From positions 1 through 33,892 of IMG/VR virus record IMGVR_UViG_3300042298_000870: 33,892 nucleotides of DNA; one strand, given 5' to 3'. The notes below the pieces were generated by a model, which searched no databases, had not been told where the DNA came from, and saw only the letters and a list, made by a program, of their open reading frames with translations. This DNA is from a virus. The translations under genes and the position numbers were made by a program. Shown here in pieces: positions 19,747 through 27,335 of the stretch (position 1 is the stretch's first letter; the number at the start of each line of letters is the position of its first letter).

Positions 19747-21089
19747 GCTGCATTGAATCCGAGCTGCTTACACGCTCGGCATTGCAATTAGATGAATCAA
19801 ATCAGCTTGACCTAGAGGAGCGCCTTAATACCATCCGCGCTGACCTGCACCCAGGACAGCTTGCGTTTGTAGATGACAGCGATACGCAGATCCTTGGCAT
19901 CTCAGCTGGCTATGGCGCCGGCAAAACACGTGCGCTGTGCGCTAAGGCGGTGATGCTGGCCGCGGCCAATCAGGGCTTTATCGGTGCCGTTATGGAGCCG
20001 ACTGGCCCATTGATCCGTGATATCTGGCAGAACGACTTCGAGAACTTCCTAGAGGCGTACGACATCCCGTACACATTTAGGGCTTCACCACTGCCGGAAT
20101 ACATGCTGCACTTGCCAGGCGGCGACACAAAGATCCTGTGCCGCAGCTTCGAGAACTGGAGCCGCATCATCGGCTTGAACCTTGCCTGGGTGCTTGCCGA
20201 TGAGATCGACACCGTGACGCCCAGCATTGCCAATAAGGCATTTCCCAAGATCCTTGGCCGATTGCGTTCCGGCAACGTGCGGCAGTTCGGCGCTGCCAGC
20301 ACACCAGAGGGCTTCCGCTGGATGTGGAACACCTTCGGCAGTGAGGACGCCAAAGGGCGCGCGGATCGCAAGCTGATCAAAATGCGGTCAGCAGACAACC
20401 CGCATCTGCCGCCGGACTTTATCGAGCGGCTAGAGGCCAACTACGACCCAAACCTGCTGCGGGCCTACTTAGATGGAGAGTTTGTCAATCTCACCACTGG
20501 CACGATCTATGACCGCTTCAGCCGCGAAAAGCACGTGGTAGCTGAGCTGCCGGACCTAGACCGCGAGCCGCTGCGTATTGGCGTTGATTTCAACGTTGGC
20601 AACATGTCTGCAGTGATCGGCGTCCGCACCGGCAACAACCTGCTACTGATTGATGAAATCAGCGGCGCCCATGACACGGATGCATTGGCGCAGGAGATTC
20701 AAGCGCGTTACCCGCAGCGGCGCATCTACATCTACCCAGATGCGTCAGGCGGCAACCGCAGCACCAACGCAAGCCAGACCGACATCCAGATCCTGGAGTC
20801 CTACGGCATGTCCAACCAGTCACCACGCGCAAATCCTCCCGTCCGTGATCGCGTGGCTGCTGTTCAGGCTTTGCTGGAAAACGGCAAGGGCCAAGTCAGG
20901 CTTACCATCCACCATCGCTGCAAGCGGCTGATCGAATGCCTAGAGCTGCAGTGCTACACCGACAAGGGCGACCCGGATAAGGATGCAGGGCATGACCACA
21001 TGAACGACGCGCTGGGCTACCTGGTCTGGCGTGAGTTCAACCCGCTGCACGCAGGTGCTGGGCGCACGACCGGCGTGCGGATTTACTGA
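19743..21089 (+). CDS. terL: Terminase large subunit
   Basis: 448 residues with a GTG start overlapping the previous stop. ATPase domain: SAGYGAGKT Walker A (~54-62) and WVLADEID Walker B with Asp153-Glu154. Nuclease domain: GVDFNVG with Asp282, LLIDEIS with Glu305, YPDASG with Asp333 and HDHMNDALGY with acidic residues near 418-422, the RNase H-like metal ligands. It pumps DNA into the prohead and cuts it. Near-complete length and motif set; clear orthology to the Terminase_6/TerL group. Confidence 0.95.
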   Translation: MSCIESELLTRSALQLDESNQLDLEERLNTIRADLHPGQLAFVDDSDTQILGISAGYGAGKTRALCAKAVMLAAANQGFIGAVMEPTGPLIRDIWQNDFENFLEAYDIPYTFRASPLPEYMLHLPGGDTKILCRSFENWSRIIGLNLAWVLADEIDTVTPSIANKAFPKILGRLRSGNVRQFGAASTPEGFRWMWNTFGSEDAKGRADRKLIKMRSADNPHLPPDFIERLEANYDPNLLRAYLDGEFVNLTTGTIYDRFSREKHVVAELPDLDREPLRIGVDFNVGNMSAVIGVRTGNNLLLIDEISGAHDTDALAQEIQARYPQRRIYIYPDASGGNRSTNASQTDIQILESYGMSNQSPRANPPVRDRVAAVQALLENGKGQVRLTIHHRCKRLIECLELQCYTDKGDPDKDAGHDHMNDALGYLVWREFNPLHAGAGRTTGVRIY

Positions 21090-21095
21090 GCAAGG

Positions 21096-21123
21096 TTGCC
21101 AAGGGCTGCCAATGGTGTACAGT
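21096..21123 (+). promoter_or_regulatory. Promoter of the inserted cassette (shared block)
   Basis: TTGCCA (21096-21101), a 16-bp spacer ending GGTG, and TACAGT (21118-21123), followed by ACGGGGACAGCA. GGTG, the TA of the -10 and GGGGACAGCA are shared with the leftward promoter at 9796-9769, arguing for a common regulator or sigma factor. It starts 7 bp after the terminase stop. Confidence 0.65.
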
Positions 21124-21146
21124 ACGGGGACAGCAAACCAAGAGAC

Positions 21147-21473
21147 ATGGGCTACACCGCAATCTGCACCGACGACAGCATCACAACCTGCGATTGCTGC
21201 GGGCGCACCGACCTCAAAGCCACTGTGTTGATGCAGTCCGATCTCGGTGAGCTTGTCCACTTCGGCCGCACTTGCGCCGCACGCAACAGTGGCAAAAGCA
21301 GTCAGCAGATCACCAAGGAAATCCGCGCCGAGCGCGATGCAGCTTTTGGCCGCGCCAGCAACCAACTAATAGATCTGCGTCGCGCCGGCACCAAGATCAC
21401 CCGTGAGCTGATCCGCGAAGCGGCAGCCACGTTCCGCGCCGATGCAACTCTATTGATTCGGCAATGGGGGTGA
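21147..21473 (+). CDS. Zinc-ribbon-type hypothetical protein
   Basis: 108 residues from the ATG at 21147. The N-terminal half carries CDCCGRTDLKATVLMQ...LVHFGRTCAARNSG: a CxCC knuckle and a later Cys that together could bind zinc, as in small Cys-rich phage proteins. The C-terminal half is a charged helix (ITKEIRAERDAAFGRASNQLIDLRRAG...). The start follows the promoter by ~23 bp. Function unknown; DNA- or protein-binding likely. Confidence 0.7.
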   Translation: MGYTAICTDDSITTCDCCGRTDLKATVLMQSDLGELVHFGRTCAARNSGKSSQQITKEIRAERDAAFGRASNQLIDLRRAGTKITRELIREAAATFRADATLLIRQWG

Positions 21474-21628
21474 CTTGTGCTGATTGTGGCGGTCCTATCG
21501 GTCAAGACAAAGGACCGCCAGATGGATGGCAACTTGAGGATGGGCGCACTATTTGCCACACCTGCTGTGTCGCGGACTTTCGCGGACTGGTCGATGCTGC
21601 GCTTTTGTTAAGTGATGAGTTCCGGTAA
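21464..21628 (+). CDS. Very small zinc-ribbon protein
   Basis: 54 residues, beginning MGVTCADCGGPIGQDKGPPD. C5-x2-C8 and C31-x2-C34 (plus Cys35) form a complete four-cysteine zinc ribbon, separated by a strand-rich linker. The C-terminal tail is a short helix (GLVDAALLLSDEF). It overlaps the end of the previous gene by 10 bp, consistent with coupled translation. Such tiny ribbons often bind nucleic acid or RNA polymerase. No family recognised. Confidence 0.65.
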   Translation: MGVTCADCGGPIGQDKGPPDGWQLEDGRTICHTCCVADFRGLVDAALLLSDEFR

Positions 21629-21821
21629 CGCCATGAGATTCTTAAAGGCTTTTGCACGCAGCGCAGTGCTAGTCATTTGGTTTTTTATTGGTGTCATGGC
21701 GGTTCATTTCATTGCCGCCGCTGGCTTTGCGCTAGGCGGACCACTATTGGCACTTGCCGTTTACCTATTCTTCATTGCGGCATTTTTAGCCGGCTTGATG
21801 GTTGCGGCGGGCGTTGATTGA
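21615..21821 (+). CDS. Small two-pass membrane protein
   Basis: 68 residues from 21615; an alternative ATG at 21633 follows the previous stop and gives 62. Two hydrophobic helices (AVLVIWFFIGVMAVHFIAAAGFAL and LLALAVYLFFIAAFLAGLMVAA) after a basic amphipathic start (MRFLKAFARS). It could be a holin-like or envelope-modifying protein, though it is far from the endolysin. Its stop region carries the promoter of the downstream AbrB gene. Confidence 0.7.
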   Translation: MSSGNAMRFLKAFARSAVLVIWFFIGVMAVHFIAAAGFALGGPLLALAVYLFFIAAFLAGLMVAAGVD

Positions 21822-21829
21822 GTTACACT
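21802..21829 (+). promoter_or_regulatory. Promoter of the cyAbrB gene
   Basis: TTGCGG (21802-21807), a 16-bp spacer and TACACT (21824-21829). The ~20-nt predicted leader is nearly all A, C and T (CCAACCATTACCCCTACCC before the ATG), like the leaders at 9251-10303. Moderate match to consensus; seen by eye only. Confidence 0.5.
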
Positions 21830-21856
21830 CCATCAGTCCAACCATTACCCCTACCC

Positions 21857-22177
21857 ATGCTCAAGGGTGCTGAACTACTCGCCAAGGTCAAAGAACTGGG
21901 CGATGCGCCTAAGTCCGAACTGGTGCGCGCTTGCGGCTACTTAATCAAAGACCGCCTGGCATTCACGCAGTTCTATGAGGCGTTGCTGGAAGCCAAAGGC
22001 GTTGACCTAGGCGGCAAGTCAGTCAAGCGCGGACGCGGATTGGCGCATAAGACCAAGGTCTTGTTCAATGGCAGCCTGCAGGTTGGCGCCGGCTATTTGC
22101 GCGAAATGGGTTATAAGCCCGGCGCTGAGTTTGACATCAAGATACGCGGCAACAGCATTACGCTGACTGCTGCCTAA
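21857..22177 (+). CDS. AbrB-like transcription regulator (cyAbrB)
   Basis: 106 residues. The start was set at the ATG at 21857, since the longer 21818 reading adds unlike sequence. The N-terminal half (LKGAELLAKVKELGDAPKSELVRACGYLI...LAFTQFYEALLEAKGVDL) and C-terminal AbrB/SpoVT-like beta domain (LQVGAGYLREMGYKPGAEFDIKIRGNSITL) match the cyanobacterial AbrB family, found throughout cyanobacteria. Host members are abundant global regulators of carbon and nitrogen balance. It has its own promoter. A phage copy may reprogramme host metabolism or silence host genes by competing with the host protein. Confidence 0.9.
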   Translation: MLKGAELLAKVKELGDAPKSELVRACGYLIKDRLAFTQFYEALLEAKGVDLGGKSVKRGRGLAHKTKVLFNGSLQVGAGYLREMGYKPGAEFDIKIRGNSITLTAA

Positions 22178-22203
22178 ACTGCACCTATGACTGCGGCGCT
22201 GTA

Positions 22204-23649
22204 ATGTACACCGGCTTTAATAACTACGACCGGCCGATTGCGCAGCGCCGCGTTACTCGCGTGCAGGATGCCAATACGGCGTGGTATGCACAAGAGGCGC
22301 ATTGGATCCTGATTGAAGATCTGCTGCAAGGCACCTATGGGATGCGTCGTAAGCATCGCCGGTATCTGCCGCAAGAACCACGTGAGCTTGACGAGTCCTA
22401 CGACAACCGCCTAGCGCGTAGCGTATGCCCGCCGTATTACCAACGCCTTGAGCGGATGCTGGCTGGCATGTTGACGCGCAAGCCCGTAAGGCTTGATGAC
22501 ACTGCTGACATCATCCGTGAGCAGTTGTTTGATGTTGACCTGCAAGGCAATGACCTCAACGTCTGGACCTATGAAACGACCCGCAAGATGGTCCGCTATG
22601 GCCACGTTGGTGTACTGGTGGATGCACCTGCTGATGGGGGTCGACCCTATTGGGTGAGCTACACACCACGACAGATCCTTGGCTGGCGCGCAGAGCAGCA
22701 GGAAGGCCGGCAGGTGCTCACGCAACTGCGACTTGCCGAAATGGTCACCGTGCCTGATGGTGAGTTCGGCGAGAAGGCGGTGGAGCAGATCCGTGTGCTC
22801 ACGCCAGGTGAATTTCAACTGCATCAGAAACAAGACAACGGCGAGTTTCAAGTTGTCGACGAAGGCCGCACAAGCCTTAGCGAGATTCCATTCAGCGTTG
22901 CCTATGCGCAGCGTCATGCGTTTATGGAATCCCGTCCACCGCTGGAGGATATCGCTGAGCTGAACCTGAAGGCATATCAAATCCAGAGCGACCTTGATAA
23001 CCAGCTCCACATCAGCGCTGTGCCGATGCTGGCCTTTTATGGCTTCCCGTCTGCGGCAGAGGAGGTCAGCGCTGGACCGGGTGAGGCCATCGCATTCCCC
23101 GCTGATGGCCGCGCTGAATACATCGAACCCGCTGGCCGCAGCTTTGATTATCAGTTTCGCAGGCTTGAGCAGCTTGCACTGCAAATCAACGAGCTTGGCT
23201 TGTCCGCTGTGCTTGGCCAGAAGCTATCGGCGGAAACCGCTGAAGCAAAACGGATCGATCGCAGTCAAGGCGACAGCACCATGATGGTGATTGCGCAAAA
23301 CGTGCAGGACATGATCGACAACTGCCTGCAGTTTCATGCGCAATACATCGGCAACAACACATCACCTGGCAGCAGCTATGTCAACCGCGACTTTCTCGGC
23401 ACACGACTTGAGCCGCAGGAAATCCAATCGCTGCTGCAGCTTTACACCGCAGGCACCATCACGCAGGAAACGTTGCTGCGGGAGCTTGCCGAAGGCGACG
23501 TGCTAGGCGACGACTTTAACGTAGATGAGGAGCTTGAAGCTACGGCCAATGCGGGGCTTGATCTACAACCTGCTGGACTGGGTGACCGACCGCTTAGTGG
23601 ACCTGATGATCTGGATGGAACCGAAAAAACCCAGGAGACAGGAGCTTGA
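22204..23649 (+). CDS. Portal protein (DUF4055 type)
   Basis: 481 residues. The sequence matches the DUF4055 portal type: RLARSVCPPYYQRLERMLAGMLTRKPV near residue 80, EDIAELNLKAYQIQSDLDNQLHISAVPMLAFYGFP in the middle and SAVLGQKLSAETAEAKRIDRSQGDSTMMVIAQNVQDMIDN before a C-terminal variable region. It forms the dodecameric DNA channel. The C-terminal ~35 residues are polar and overlap another frame (23549-23869). Confidence 0.92.
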   Translation: MYTGFNNYDRPIAQRRVTRVQDANTAWYAQEAHWILIEDLLQGTYGMRRKHRRYLPQEPRELDESYDNRLARSVCPPYYQRLERMLAGMLTRKPVRLDDTADIIREQLFDVDLQGNDLNVWTYETTRKMVRYGHVGVLVDAPADGGRPYWVSYTPRQILGWRAEQQEGRQVLTQLRLAEMVTVPDGEFGEKAVEQIRVLTPGEFQLHQKQDNGEFQVVDEGRTSLSEIPFSVAYAQRHAFMESRPPLEDIAELNLKAYQIQSDLDNQLHISAVPMLAFYGFPSAAEEVSAGPGEAIAFPADGRAEYIEPAGRSFDYQFRRLEQLALQINELGLSAVLGQKLSAETAEAKRIDRSQGDSTMMVIAQNVQDMIDNCLQFHAQYIGNNTSPGSSYVNRDFLGTRLEPQEIQSLLQLYTAGTITQETLLRELAEGDVLGDDFNVDEELEATANAGLDLQPAGLGDRPLSGPDDLDGTEKTQETGA

Positions 23650-23869
23650 TTATCACGTCAGCGCCTTGCCGGAAGAGGTCTTAGCAATCGTGCGGATTAG
23701 CTGGTACAAACAAGGTAAGCCAGATGAAATTGACGAAACGATCCTGTACGAAGACGGCCAAAACGGTTACGACGCATTTGCTGCATTGATCACCACTGCA
23801 TTAAACCGCGGCGCTAATGTCAGCATCCGCAGCGGGTATCAACCAGAAGATCTTGGCATTGAACGATGA
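23549..23869 (+). CDS. Hypothetical protein overlapping the portal gene end
   Basis: 106 residues from the ATG at 23549, or 84 from 23615. The distinct part (HVSALPEEVLAIVRISWYKQGKPDEIDETILYEDGQNGYDAFAALITTALNRGANVSIRSGY) is a soluble alpha/beta protein between portal and head-morphogenesis genes. The extra N-terminus (LIYNLLDWVTDRLVDLMIWM) is strikingly hydrophobic and amphipathic, whereas the same DNA in the portal frame codes a disordered tail. This supports the longer start and true dual coding. Function unknown. It overlaps the next ATG by 4 bp. Confidence 0.65.
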   Translation: MRGLIYNLLDWVTDRLVDLMIWMEPKKPRRQELDYHVSALPEEVLAIVRISWYKQGKPDEIDETILYEDGQNGYDAFAALITTALNRGANVSIRSGYQPEDLGIER

Positions 23870-25056
23870 GCACACCAGAAGCGCTTTATCGCAATGCAAT
23901 CGACTTGAACCGCTACAGCAATAGCGTTGCGCGGCGTGTGATCAATGCTTACAACGACATCATCATCGATGCGGTCAATCAGCTACGCACCATTGATGAA
24001 TTAGCAGCGCCGGTCAAAGCTGCCAGGCTGCGTGCAATCCTGGCCCAGCTCAAAGACTCACTTGGTACGTGGGCAGGTGATGCGACGGAGCTGACAGCAG
24101 TAGAGCTGCAAGGCATTGCGCAGTTGCAGTCTGAGTTTGTGACCGATCAACTGCGGCGTGCATTGCCGGCAGGTGCACGTGATGCAGTGCGCACCGTGGA
24201 GATCAGCCCGCAGTTTGCGCAGTCAGTAGTCACCACTGATCCAACGCAGATCAATGTGGTGGCACTGTCGGACGACCTGTTTGCTGCCGTGCAAGGTGCA
24301 CCGGCGACATTCAGCCTCACTGCAGCGCAAGGCGCCACGATCACACTTCCCAACGGCGAGGTGGTCAGCAAGGCATTTCGTGGTATCGCGGTTGATCAAG
24401 CTGAGCGGTTCTCGCAAGTCGTGCGGCAAGGCTTGTTGACTGGTGAGCCGACGCCAGCCATTGCCAAGCGACTGATCGGAAACCTTGAATTTGGCGAAAA
24501 AGCCAAGACCGTGAAGCAGCTAGTTGCAGCAGGCGGCCAGGCAACGGCAGTTGCCAACAATCAAATCGTTACTCTAGTTCGTACAAGCGTCAATCAAGTT
24601 GCCAATGCAGCCAGCCAGCAGGTCTATGAAGCCAATCAAGACATCACTAAAAAGTATCGCTATGTAGCAACACTGGATACCCGCACCAGTAGCATTTGCC
24701 GTGCATTGGATGGCCGCGAGTTTGAATACGGCAAAGGCCCAACACCGCCGCAGCACTTCAACTGCCGATCAACAACGGTTCCGGTGATTGACTACAAAGA
24801 GCTTGGCTTTGATCCGCCACCGCCAAGTAAACGTGCAGCAGCAGGCGGAATGGTGCCGGCGAATCAGACCTACGGGCAATGGCTAGCTAAGCAAGACCTA
24901 GAAACCAAAGCCAAGGCATTGGGCGCCAGTAAGGTGCCGTATTTTAACAGGCTTGCTGACAAGTATGGTCCAACTGATGCCATCGCCAAGTTAGTCCGCG
25001 ATGACGGGTCAGAGCTAACCTTAGATCAACTGCGCGCGCGATATGGACCTGCCTAG
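23866..25056 (+). CDS. Phage head morphogenesis protein (Mu F/SPP1 gp7-like)
   Basis: 396 residues. The C-terminal domain is the diagnostic Phage_Mu_F motif: KYRYVATLDTRTSSICRALDGREFEYGKGPTPPQHFNCRSTTVPV with the conserved Cys/His residues. The N-terminus is helical and probably contacts the portal. Such minor head proteins are needed to assemble the prohead around the portal and may enter with the DNA. It follows the portal, as usual. Confidence 0.92.
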   Translation: MSTPEALYRNAIDLNRYSNSVARRVINAYNDIIIDAVNQLRTIDELAAPVKAARLRAILAQLKDSLGTWAGDATELTAVELQGIAQLQSEFVTDQLRRALPAGARDAVRTVEISPQFAQSVVTTDPTQINVVALSDDLFAAVQGAPATFSLTAAQGATITLPNGEVVSKAFRGIAVDQAERFSQVVRQGLLTGEPTPAIAKRLIGNLEFGEKAKTVKQLVAAGGQATAVANNQIVTLVRTSVNQVANAASQQVYEANQDITKKYRYVATLDTRTSSICRALDGREFEYGKGPTPPQHFNCRSTTVPVIDYKELGFDPPPPSKRAAAGGMVPANQTYGQWLAKQDLETKAKALGASKVPYFNRLADKYGPTDAIAKLVRDDGSELTLDQLRARYGPA

Positions 25057-25090
25057 CCTGCGGCATTTTCAGAATGCTGGCATATATTGC

Positions 25091-25261
25091 ATGTCAAGTG
25101 ATCCAGTAGAAGCATTGCATGGCGAGGCGTGGGTGCCAGCTATCTATACCGATAAGGGTTGGGCGACAGCCGACGGCTCTACACTGCTAACAGGTATTGA
25201 GGAATGGCGTTATGCCATTAAAGAGGGGCAAGTCTCAGGCTGCAGTATCAGCCAACATTAA
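25091..25261 (+). CDS. Small hypothetical protein
   Basis: 56 residues from the ATG at 25091; an in-frame ATG at 25043 inside the previous gene gives 72. It reads MSSDPVEALHGEAWVPAIYTDKGWATADGSTLLTGIEEWRYAIKEG, a compact mixed alpha/beta small protein. A TATATT-like element lies just upstream. Neighbours are head genes, so a structural accessory role is possible; nothing is recognised. Confidence 0.55.
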   Translation: MSSDPVEALHGEAWVPAIYTDKGWATADGSTLLTGIEEWRYAIKEGQVSGCSISQH

Positions 25262-25268
25262 AACAGAG

Positions 25269-25352
25269 ATGAAAAAAGGCAAGCCGCAAAAGCAAGCAGT
25301 GGCAATCGCGCTCGCAAAAGCCGGCAAATTACGCAAGGGTAAAAAGAAATGA
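25269..25352 (+). CDS. Tiny Lys-rich protein
   Basis: 27 residues, 11 of them Lys or Arg (MKKGKPQKQAVAIALAKAGK...). It sits between two other small genes and its stop overlaps the next start (ATGA). Protein-like on composition alone. It could be an internal head or DNA-condensing peptide; similar very short basic proteins occur near head genes in cyanophages. Confidence 0.5.
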   Translation: MKKGKPQKQAVAIALAKAGKLRKGKKK

Positions 25353-25504
25353 AAGCCAAAAAGCCTGGGCTCTACGCCAACATCAATGCCAAGCGCAAGC
25401 GCATTGCAGCCGGCAGCAAGGAACGCATGGCACGCAAAGGCGAAGCCGGCAGGCCATCTGCTGCTGCATTTAAGGCGGCTGCTAAGACGGCAAAGAAGAA
25501 ATGA
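25349..25504 (+). CDS. Small basic protein
   Basis: 51 residues, very basic, beginning MKAKKPGLYANINAKRKRIA and ending in a KAAAKTAKKK tail. The LYANINAKRKRIAAGS motif recurs in short basic proteins near phage head genes, as I recall. It probably binds DNA or the inner capsid. Coupled to the 27-residue gene (ATGA). Confidence 0.65.
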   Translation: MKAKKPGLYANINAKRKRIAAGSKERMARKGEAGRPSAAAFKAAAKTAKKK

Positions 25505-25521
25505 TAACCTTAGAACGTAAT

Positions 25522-25536
25522 TAAGCCTGCGGCTTA
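25522..25536 (+). promoter_or_regulatory. Hairpin abutting the scaffold start codon
   Basis: TAAGCC-TGC-GGCTTA is a perfect 6-bp stem with a 3-nt loop that ends 3 nt before the ATG at 25540. It replaces a Shine-Dalgarno sequence in position, so it may restrict initiation. A similar TGC-loop hairpin precedes the major capsid gene. Confidence 0.5.
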
Positions 25537-25539
25537 TCC

Positions 25540-26214
25540 ATGTCTGATGAACAACAAGCCTCGGAGTCTGCGACTACCGAAGGCGGCAATACCGAAGCAC
25601 TGCAGCGCAGTGTTGAGGCGCTAGAACGCAAAAATCAAGAGTTGATTGCAGAGCTGCGTGCAGCGAAGAAATCAAAAGCACCTGACGGGGTAAATGTCGA
25701 TGAACTGCTGGAGTTCAAGCGCAACTACGAGCAACAGCAGCTTGAATCACAAGGCAAGTATCAAGAAGCACGGCAAGCTTTGGAGCAGCAGTTCCGTGAG
25801 GCGACGATTGAAAAGGACCAGCGCATTGCAGAACTCGAAGCCCGAGTCCGGGAGCTAGAGCTTGTCACGCCAGCAGTCACCGCACTGGCTGACATCGTGC
25901 ATGATCCTGACCTTGTGCTCAAAACCAAGCTGTCGCCTGATGCAATCCAACGCGAGGCAGATGGCACCGTGGTGGTGGTTGACGGCTACCAGCGCACGCC
26001 CGTCAGCGAATGGGCCAAGACACTACCCGCATGGATGCAGAAGCAACCCAAGCCGCAGGGCAGTGGCGCACCAACTGGCGGCAGCAATGCCGCTATCCCG
26101 GCCGGCATGGCTAATCCATTTAGCCGCGAAACCTTTAACCTCACCGAGCAATCACGACTGTTCCGTACAGACCGCGACCTATACGAGCGGATGAAAGCTA
26201 CCGCTAACCGTTAG
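25540..26214 (+). CDS. Scaffold protein
   Basis: 224 residues, acidic N-terminus, then a long coiled coil (residues ~20-110: ALQRSVEALERKNQELIAELRAAKKS..., EKDQRIAELEARVREL), a middle linker and a C-terminal helical region (ETFNLTEQSRLFRTDRDLYERMKATANR) expected to contact the capsid. Position directly before the major capsid gene and composition fit a gp20-like assembly scaffold. No protease is seen nearby, so scaffold is probably released rather than digested. Confidence 0.88.
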   Translation: MSDEQQASESATTEGGNTEALQRSVEALERKNQELIAELRAAKKSKAPDGVNVDELLEFKRNYEQQQLESQGKYQEARQALEQQFREATIEKDQRIAELEARVRELELVTPAVTALADIVHDPDLVLKTKLSPDAIQREADGTVVVVDGYQRTPVSEWAKTLPAWMQKQPKPQGSGAPTGGSNAAIPAGMANPFSRETFNLTEQSRLFRTDRDLYERMKATANR

Positions 26215-26257
26215 TATTCCAGTGTCTGCTCGTGATGGCTGCGCCGCATTGAGCCTA

Positions 26258-26268
26258 GGGCTGCGCCC
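26258..26268 (+). promoter_or_regulatory. Short hairpin in the major-capsid leader
   Basis: GGGC-TGC-GCCC with flanking GGCTGCGCC repeats, 28 nt before the ATG at 26297; the spacer begins AAACCG, as in leaders C and D. A Shine-Dalgarno AGGTG lies at 26285-26289, the clearest in the head module. Confidence 0.4.
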
Positions 26269-26296
26269 AAACCGTAAACATCCCAGGTGATTCATC

Positions 26297-27325
26297 ATGG
26301 CGACTCTTCGCTCTGACATCATCATCCCCGAGATTTTTACTCCGTACGTTATTGAGCAAACCACCCTGCGCGATGCCTTTCTGGCTAGCGGTGTGGTGCA
26401 GCCCATGGCGGAGTTGAACGCTACCGAGGGTGGTGATTTTATCAACGTTCCTTTCTGGAAAGCCAACCTTACCGGCGACTTCGAGGTGCTGACTGACAGC
26501 TCCTCGCTGACCCCTGGCAAGATCACTGCTGACAAGCAAGTCGGCGTGATCCTGCACCGCGGGCGCGCGTTTGAGGCTCGTGATCTCGCAGCCCTTGCTG
26601 CCGGATCGGACCCCATGGCCGCCATCGGCGCCAAAATCGCTGATTACGTTGCCAACCAGCGCCAAAAGGATCTGCTGTCCTGCCTCACCGGCGTATTCGG
26701 CAGCCTGAACGCAAACACCAGCAGCTCGGCTTTCTTCGATCTTTGCATCGATTCCGAGTCCGGTGATACCCCGACTGCGCTGAGCCCCCGTCACGTTGCT
26801 GAAGCCCGCGCCATCCTTGGCGATCAGGGTGACAAGCTGACTGCGGTTGCGATGCACTCCAAGGTCTACTACGACCTGGTTGAGCGCAAGGCAATCGATT
26901 ACGTGTCGACTGCTGAAGCACGCGGCACCACCACCACCCAATCCGGTGGCTCGCTGGTTGCTGCCTATGGCGGTGATGTGACCGTGCCGACCTACATGGG
27001 CCTGCGCGTGATCGTCTCTGACGATGTGCCTACCACCGGCTCCGGTGCTAGCACTGAATACGGCACTTTCTTCTTCACTGGCGGCGCTGTCGCATCCGGT
27101 GAGCAGATGGCCATGCAGACAGAAACCGATCGCGACATCCTCGCCAAGAGCGATGCCATGTCGATCGATCTCCACTACTGCTACCACCCCGTGGGCGCTA
27201 AGTGGGGCGTGACCACTGTCAACCCGACTCGCGCTCAGCTCGAGACGGTTGGCAACTGGTCCAAGGTGTACGAGCTGAAGAACATCGGCATCGTGCGCGC
27301 CACCAACGTCTCCAACATGGATTGA
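26297..27325 (+). CDS. Major capsid protein
   Basis: 342 residues in the canonical position after scaffold. It starts with a helical N-arm (SDIIIPEIFTPYVIEQTTLRDAFLASG), then a long beta-rich region (NATEGGDFINVPFWKANLTGDFEVLTDSSSLTPGKITADKQVGVILHRGRAFEARDLAALAAGSDP), and ends with the strand-rich WGVTTVNPTRAQLETVGNW and VRATNVSNMD. This fits an HK97-fold capsid protein. Codon use is strongly C-ending (Val GTG, Ile ATC, Tyr TAC), as expected for the most expressed phage gene, and differs from the neighbours. Confidence 0.92.
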   Translation: MATLRSDIIIPEIFTPYVIEQTTLRDAFLASGVVQPMAELNATEGGDFINVPFWKANLTGDFEVLTDSSSLTPGKITADKQVGVILHRGRAFEARDLAALAAGSDPMAAIGAKIADYVANQRQKDLLSCLTGVFGSLNANTSSSAFFDLCIDSESGDTPTALSPRHVAEARAILGDQGDKLTAVAMHSKVYYDLVERKAIDYVSTAEARGTTTTQSGGSLVAAYGGDVTVPTYMGLRVIVSDDVPTTGSGASTEYGTFFFTGGAVASGEQMAMQTETDRDILAKSDAMSIDLHYCYHPVGAKWGVTTVNPTRAQLETVGNWSKVYELKNIGIVRATNVSNMD

Positions 27326-27335
27326 GGAACTAACC

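Noticed and set aside
22411-23184. 257-codon minus-strand frame in the portal gene
   Set aside because: Shadow of a well-supported portal gene.
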